Source: Streptomyces liliiviolaceus (GTDB taxonomy: Bacteria > Actinomycetota > Actinomycetes > Streptomycetales > Streptomycetaceae). Taken from it: a DNA stretch of 64,000 nt. Below are positions 59,971-64,000 of the stretch, piece by piece. Both the position numbers and the translations under genes were made by a program. The notes under the pieces were generated by a model. That model saw only the letters and a list, made by a program, of their open reading frames with translations. It did not search any database and was not told the origin of the DNA. The stretch spans positions 5,146,001-5,210,000 of the forward strand of contig NZ_JAGPYQ010000001.1 in the NCBI RefSeq assembly GCF_018070025.1. Direction: 5' to 3'. Within the stretch, counting starts at the first letter, position 1, and each line of letters opens with the position of its first letter.

Positions 59971-62289
59971 ATGAAGAAGGCCCCCGGCGAGGAGTCGAAC
60001 GAGGCTCTGACCGTGACCCCGCCGAAGAAGTGGGCGGCGGGCGTACCCGCGGTGGCGCACGCGTTGGAGTACTCCCTGGAGGAGACCTCCGTACGGCGCA
60101 CCGGGGAGACGCTGCTGACCATGAACCAGGTGGGCGGTATCGACTGTCCCGGCTGCGCGTGGGCTGACCCCTCACCCGGCAACCGGCATCGCAACGAGTA
60201 CTGCGAGAACGGCGCCAAGCACATCAACGACGAGGCGACGTCACGGCGCATCGGCGCCGACTTCTTCCGCGAGCACACGGTCTCCGAATTGGGCCGGCGC
60301 TCCGACACATGGCTGAACCAGCAGGGCCGGCTCACGGAGCCGATGGTGAAGCGGCCGGGGTCCGACTCGTACGAGCCGATCAGCTGGCACGACGCCTTCG
60401 ACCTGCTCGCCTCCGAGCTGACGTCGCTCGACTCCCCCGACGAGGCGGTGTTCTACACCTCCGGCCGGGCCAGCAACGAGGCCGCGTTCGTGCTGCAGTT
60501 GTTCGCCAGGGCGCTGGGCACCAACAATCTGCCCGACTGCAGCAACATGTGCCACGAGTCCAGCGGCTTCGCGCTGCACGAGACGCTGGGTACGGGCAAG
60601 GGGACGGTCAGCCTCGACGACCTGCACCACGCCGACCTGATCTTCGTGGTGGGGCAGAACCCCGGGACCAATCATCCGCGCCAACTGTCCGCGCTGGAAG
60701 AGGCCAAGCGCAACGGCGCCCGCATCGTCGCGGTCAACCCCCTGCCCGAAGCTGGGCTGTTGCGGTTCAAGAACCCGCAGAAGCCCAGCGGGGTCATCGG
60801 CAAGGGCACCCAGATCGCCGACCGCTTCCTCCACATCCGCAACGGCGGCGACCTGGCCCTGTTCCAGGGAATCAACCGGCTGCTGCTGGAGGCCGAGGAC
60901 GCCCGACCGGGCGAGGTCCTCGCCCGCGACTTCATCGAGAGCGACACCAAGGGCTTCGAGGAGTTCGCCGAGCACGCCCGTACCGTCGGGTGGAACGACA
61001 TCCTCGCCGCGACCGGTCTGGGCCGCGAGGAGATCGAGCAGGTACGGGACGAGGTGCTGGCAAGCCGGCGCGTCATCGTCTGCTGGGCGATGGGCATCAC
61101 CCAGCACAAGCACGCCGTCCCCACCATCAGGGAGATCGTGAACTTCCTGCTGCTGCGCGGGAACGTGGGCCGGGCCGGCACCGGCGCCTGTCCGGTACGC
61201 GGGCACAGCAACGTGCAGGGCGACCGCACGATGGGCATCTGGGAGCAGATGCCGGACGATTTCCTCGACTCGCTCCAGGAGGAGTTCGGCTTCGACCCGC
61301 CGCGCGCCCACGGGCTGGACTCCGTGAACTCGATCCGGGCGATGCGCGAGGGCCGTATCAAGTTCTTCCTCGCCCTGGCCGGCAATTTCGTCCGGGCCGC
61401 ACCGGACAGCGAGGTCACCGAAGAGGCCATGCGCACCTGCCGTCTGACGGCCCACATCTCCACCAAACTCAACCGGTCCCACACCGTGTGCGGCGAGACC
61501 GCGCTCATCCTGCCGCCCCTCGGCCGCACGGAGGTGGACATCCAGGCCGACGGGGAGCAGTTCGTCACCGTCGAGAACTCGATGAGCGAGGTGCACACCT
61601 CTCAGGGGCGGCTGCAACCGGCCTCGCCCCTGCTGCTGAGCGAGATCTCCATTCTGTGCCGGCTCGCCCGCCGCACCCTCGACGGCCGGGCCGCCGACAT
61701 CCCGTGGGAGCGGTTCGAGGCCGACTACGGCGCGATCCGCGACCACATCTCGCGCATCGTCCCAGGACTGCACGACTTCAACCGTCGTGTGACACGGCCC
61801 GGCGGCATCCAACTGCCCAACGCGGTCAACGAGGGCGTCTACCACAACGACGTCGGCAAGGCACTGTTCACCGCCAACGACTTCGCGATGCTCCAGGCCC
61901 CCGAGGGGCACCTGCTGCTGCAGACCCTGCGCTCCCACGACCAGTGGAACACCGTCCCGTACACGCCCAACGACCGCTACCGGGGCATTCACGGAAGCCG
62001 TCGGGTGGTACTCGTCAACCCGGAGGACGTGACCGCACTGGGCCTCTCCGCGGGACAGCACGTCGACCTGGTCAGCGTGTGGGGCGACGACCCCGATCGA
62101 CGTGCCGGGGACTTCCGCGTGGTCCCCTACCCCACCACCCGGGGCTGCGCCGCCGCCTACTACCCCGAGACGAACGTCCTGGTGCCGCTGGACAGCGTGT
62201 CCGACAAGAGCAACCAGCCGACGTCGAAGGCGATCGTCGTCCGTCTGGAGCCCGTCGCGTCGCCGACGGCGACCGCGTCAGCGAGGTGA
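59971..62289 (+). CDS. FdhF/YdeP-type molybdopterin oxidoreductase
   Basis: 772 residues. The N-terminal GGIDCPGCAWADPSPGNRH is characteristic of YdeP-like relatives of formate dehydrogenase; there is no CxxC-x3-C iron-sulfur set like that of FdhF, and NMCHESSG supplies a Cys at the molybdenum-ligand position (about residue 191), so no selenocysteine is involved. FRRHG-like cofactor segments include TGACPVRGHSNVQGDRTMG and the C-terminal MopB domain (VLVNPEDVTALGLSAGQHV). The substrate is unknown; YdeP is linked to acid resistance in E. coli. It overlaps the convergent GNAT gene by 12 bp. Confidence 0.9.
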   Translation: MKKAPGEESNEALTVTPPKKWAAGVPAVAHALEYSLEETSVRRTGETLLTMNQVGGIDCPGCAWADPSPGNRHRNEYCENGAKHINDEATSRRIGADFFREHTVSELGRRSDTWLNQQGRLTEPMVKRPGSDSYEPISWHDAFDLLASELTSLDSPDEAVFYTSGRASNEAAFVLQLFARALGTNNLPDCSNMCHESSGFALHETLGTGKGTVSLDDLHHADLIFVVGQNPGTNHPRQLSALEEAKRNGARIVAVNPLPEAGLLRFKNPQKPSGVIGKGTQIADRFLHIRNGGDLALFQGINRLLLEAEDARPGEVLARDFIESDTKGFEEFAEHARTVGWNDILAATGLGREEIEQVRDEVLASRRVIVCWAMGITQHKHAVPTIREIVNFLLLRGNVGRAGTGACPVRGHSNVQGDRTMGIWEQMPDDFLDSLQEEFGFDPPRAHGLDSVNSIRAMREGRIKFFLALAGNFVRAAPDSEVTEEAMRTCRLTAHISTKLNRSHTVCGETALILPPLGRTEVDIQADGEQFVTVENSMSEVHTSQGRLQPASPLLLSEISILCRLARRTLDGRAADIPWERFEADYGAIRDHISRIVPGLHDFNRRVTRPGGIQLPNAVNEGVYHNDVGKALFTANDFAMLQAPEGHLLLQTLRSHDQWNTVPYTPNDRYRGIHGSRRVVLVNPEDVTALGLSAGQHVDLVSVWGDDPDRRAGDFRVVPYPTTRGCAAAYYPETNVLVPLDSVSDKSNQPTSKAIVVRLEPVASPTATASAR

Positions 62290-62802
62290 ACGTGAGGCGT
62301 CGGGTACGGAGATGACGACCATCCGGTTCACCGTGCCGTCCTCGCCGACCACATCGCGTACGTGCCGGAAGCCCAGGCGCCGGCACAGGGCGAGACTCGC
62401 GGTGTTCCCGGCGCCCACCATGCCGTAGGCCTCCGTCAGCCCGAGGTTGTCGGCGGCGTGGCGGAGCAGGCCGTGCACGGCTTCGGTGCCGATACCCTGC
62501 CCCCAGTAGTCGGGGGCGAGGGCGACGATGAGTTCATGACCGTCGACGTTGCCGGTCCTCTTCACCTCCGCGTGCCCGATGTACGTCCCCTGCCACCACA
62601 CCCCCCACACGTCGAAGCGCCGCGTGGGATAGACGTCGGTGAGGATGGCACGGAACGCCGCGCGCAGGTCGGCCTCGGACACCATGTCCTGGCCCATCCA
62701 GTGGCACACCACCTCGTTGCGCAGCAGGGCGACGAAGTGGGTCTCGTCCTCTGGGCGGTAGGGCGTGAACTCCAGCCGTTCGGTCTTCAGGACGGGTGTC
62801 AT
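62278..62802 (-). CDS. GNAT-family N-acetyltransferase (RimJ/RimL type)
   Basis: 174 residues. LKTERLEFTPYRPEDETHFV is the RimJ/RimL-type opening; APDYWGQGIGTEAVHGLL is the acetyl-CoA loop (Q/RxxGxG) and GAGNTASLALCRRLGF the closing motif. The substrate could be a protein N-terminus, an antibiotic amine or a polyamine. It is downstream of the MbtH gene, separated by a hairpin. Confidence 0.9.
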   Translation of the reverse strand: MTPVLKTERLEFTPYRPEDETHFVALLRNEVVCHWMGQDMVSEADLRAAFRAILTDVYPTRRFDVWGVWWQGTYIGHAEVKRTGNVDGHELIVALAPDYWGQGIGTEAVHGLLRHAADNLGLTEAYGMVGAGNTASLALCRRLGFRHVRDVVGEDGTVNRMVVISVPDASRSPR

Positions 62803-62829
62803 CGATGGACTCCTGGGTGGGGTGAGGCC

Positions 62830-62867
62830 GGAGGGACGGGGGCGGGGTTCTCCGTCCCCGTCCCTCC
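62830..62867 (-). terminator. Hairpin with perfect 12-bp stem after the mbtH gene
   Basis: GGAGGGACGGGG (62830-62841) pairs with CCCCGTCCCTCC (62856-62867). It lies 15 bp past the leftward MbtH stop and 27 bp before the GNAT start, so it probably ends the NRPS-mbtH transcript. Confidence 0.65.
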
Positions 62868-62882
62868 GCGGCCACGGACGGG

Positions 62883-63095
62883 TCAGACCTCCGTGTCCTC
62901 CATGTTCTCCATCCGCTCACGCAGGCTGCGCGGACGCATGTCGGTCCACACCTCGTCGACGTACGCGGAGCACTCCTCCTCGGTGCCCTCCTTCCCGACG
63001 GGCTGCCAGCCAGCGGGCACCTCGATGTCGACCGGCCAGAGGGAGTACTGGTCCTCGTCGTTGCGCAGCACCTGGTAGCGGGTGTTCTCGTCCAT
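62883..63095 (-). CDS. MbtH-like protein
   Basis: 70 residues with the family signature complete: QYSLWPVDIEVPAGW, then SAYVDEVWTDMRPRSLRE. MbtH proteins bind and activate NRPS adenylation domains. It is located 76 bp after the NRPS stop, so it serves that synthetase. The C-terminus ERMENMEDTEV is acidic. Confidence 0.96.
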   Translation of the reverse strand: MDENTRYQVLRNDEDQYSLWPVDIEVPAGWQPVGKEGTEEECSAYVDEVWTDMRPRSLRERMENMEDTEV

Positions 63096-63108
63096 GTCGT
63101 TCTCTCCT

Positions 63109-63171
63109 GTCGTGGGTGGAGTCGGTCGTGGGTGGAGTCGGCGGGTCAGCGGGTCAGGGTTGGGGTTGGGG
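63109..63171. repeat. Stacked tandem repeats and G-quadruplex motif between NRPS and mbtH
   Basis: A perfect 16-bp tandem duplication (63109-63124 and 63125-63140, GTCGTGGGTGGAGTCG), then GCGGGTCA twice (63141-63156), then a GGGTTG series to 63171. The plus strand from 63143 has five runs of three or more Gs with 2-5-base loops, a G-quadruplex pattern; the mRNA would be C-rich. Confidence 0.8.
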
Positions 63172-64000
63172 TCACAGGCTCTCCCTCGCGTGCCGGGCGA
63201 TGTGGCTCAGTGCCTCGGCGAAGTCGCCGGCGACGCGGCGCACGGTCTGCGGGTCGTACGTCCCGCAGTGGTGCTGCCAGGTGAAGGCGAAGCGTCCGTC
63301 CCGCACGGCGCCGACCACCTCCAGCGGATGCGATCCACTGTCCCGGGGGTCGTGGTCCTGGCCGAAGGAGCCGTGCTCGGTCCGTACGAGGCCGCCGTCC
63401 GGGGCCGCGGGGCGGGCGTCCCACTGGCCGAGGTAGTTGAAGACGACCTGCCCGTGTGCGGCCGCGCCGAGCCGTTCGCGTACCTCCGGGGGCCCGAAGG
63501 TACGCAGGGCGCCGAAGCCCAGTCCGTTGCCGGGCACGGAACGCAGTTGGCGGCGTACCGACTTCACGAGGGAACGCCAGTTCCGGGCGGGCCCGGGGCG
63601 GTCCGGTTCGGAGACCTGGAGGACGACCGGGTGGATGGTCGTGAACCAGCCGACCGTGCGGGAGAGATCGACGTCGTCGAGCAGGTCCTCGCGACCGTGC
63701 CCTTCGAGGTCGAGGCGGACGCGTTCGCTTCCGGTCCAGCGGGCCAGCGCGAGGGCCAGCGCGGCCAGCAGGACGTCGTTGACGCGGGTGCGGTAGGCGG
63801 CCGGTGCGGCGCGCAGCAGGGACTCCGTGTCCTCCTCCCCCAGTTCGACGGTGAACGAGCCGGCCTCCTGGGCGGCCGGGGCGCCGGACGATGCCGCGTC
63901 CGAGAACTGTCCGACGGTCACGGCGTCCTCCCAGTAGGCCAGTTCATGGTCCAGGCCGCCGTCGGCGACGTGTCCGGCGAGTCGGTGGGCCCAGTCGCGG
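63172..64000 (-). CDS. Non-ribosomal peptide synthetase, C-terminal epimerization domain (5' end outside window)
   Basis: 276 residues visible; the frame is open to the window end, so the gene continues beyond 64000. The sequence is the second half of an epimerization domain: AYRTRVNDVLLAALALAL, LEGHGREDLLDDVDLSRTVG, WFTTIHPVVL and the E-domain signature VVFNYLGQWD. The protein stops about 90 residues later with no thioesterase or further module, so the D-configured peptidyl chain must pass to another protein. The MbtH gene follows downstream. Confidence 0.9.
   Translation of the reverse strand, partial: RDWAHRLAGHVADGGLDHELAYWEDAVTVGQFSDAASSGAPAAQEAGSFTVELGEEDTESLLRAAPAAYRTRVNDVLLAALALALARWTGSERVRLDLEGHGREDLLDDVDLSRTVGWFTTIHPVVLQVSEPDRPGPARNWRSLVKSVRRQLRSVPGNGLGFGALRTFGPPEVRERLGAAAHGQVVFNYLGQWDARPAAPDGGLVRTEHGSFGQDHDPRDSGSHPLEVVGAVRDGRFAFTWQHHCGTYDPQTVRRVAGDFAEALSHIARHARESL

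Noticed and set aside
60241..62061. Leftward open frame antisense to the molybdopterin oxidoreductase
   Set aside because: Shadow of strong third-position GC; no family features.

Overview
The window is high-GC DNA (about 70% or more) with actinomycete gene style: GTG/TTG starts, GGAGG ribosome sites, many ATGA/GTGA stop-start overlaps, rare TTA codons confined to a secondary-metabolite cluster, an MbtH/NRPS locus and bacterial-type MMPL and mycothiol-type proteins. It is most likely a Streptomyces chromosome. I see no rRNA, tRNA, CRISPR array, insertion sequence or phage gene.

Region 1 (1-20.0 kb) is a dormancy/low-oxygen fitness island. It holds the end of an iron alcohol dehydrogenase (AdhE-like), pyruvate formate-lyase with its activase, four universal stress proteins, two CBS-BON proteins, a lone cyclic-nucleotide-binding domain protein, an Acg-type nitroreductase, an Rv1733c-type membrane protein, a PatA-like acetyltransferase/acyl-CoA synthetase, a flavodoxin-domain protein, PPK2 and a DoxX protein. 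USP, Acg, Rv1733c and CBS (Hrp1) proteins are all members of the mycobacterial DosR regulon. Several of the promoters here carry GGNC-N4-GNCC-like palindromes, often around a CCGTTCGG core. A small arsenic locus (arsM, arsR, arsC) sits inside the island.

Region 2 (20.2-30 kb) is housekeeping/accessory: an XRE-type regulator divergent from an aldo/keto reductase, a second aldo/keto reductase, a TetR/MFS divergent pair with an operator, a secreted GH92 alpha-mannosidase with an unusual leader (promoter with LacI-like operator, small upstream reading frame overlapping an intrinsic terminator), and a lipoprotein.

Region 3 (30.1-58.5 kb) is a biosynthetic gene cluster. A FAD oxygenase and an MMPL exporter run rightward; then 24 genes run leftward from a ParB/StrR-like regulator at 58.5 kb, mostly overlapping or tightly spaced. 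PhzE, PhzC, PhzD and an EntA-type dehydrogenase predict 3-hydroxyanthranilate (PhzF, PhzA/B and PhzG are absent, so not an ordinary phenazine). The rest comprises three adenylate-forming enzymes, an acyl carrier protein, acyl-CoA dehydrogenase, two NAD-binding reductase/epimerase proteins, UbiA prenyltransferase, Baeyer-Villiger-like oxygenase, methyltransferase, two SRPBCC proteins, a maleylpyruvate-isomerase-like protein and, most unusually, a split ATP-dependent phosphotransferase resembling PEP synthase/rifampicin phosphotransferase in which both proteins carry a phospho-histidine swivel domain. TTA codons occur in the regulator, phzC and the Baeyer-Villiger-like gene, pointing to bldA control.

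Region 4 (58.5-64 kb): an 870-bp lower-GC gap, an SRPBCC protein, an FdhF/YdeP-type molybdopterin oxidoreductase, and the edge of an NRPS locus (GNAT, MbtH and an NRPS ending in an epimerization domain that runs off the window).
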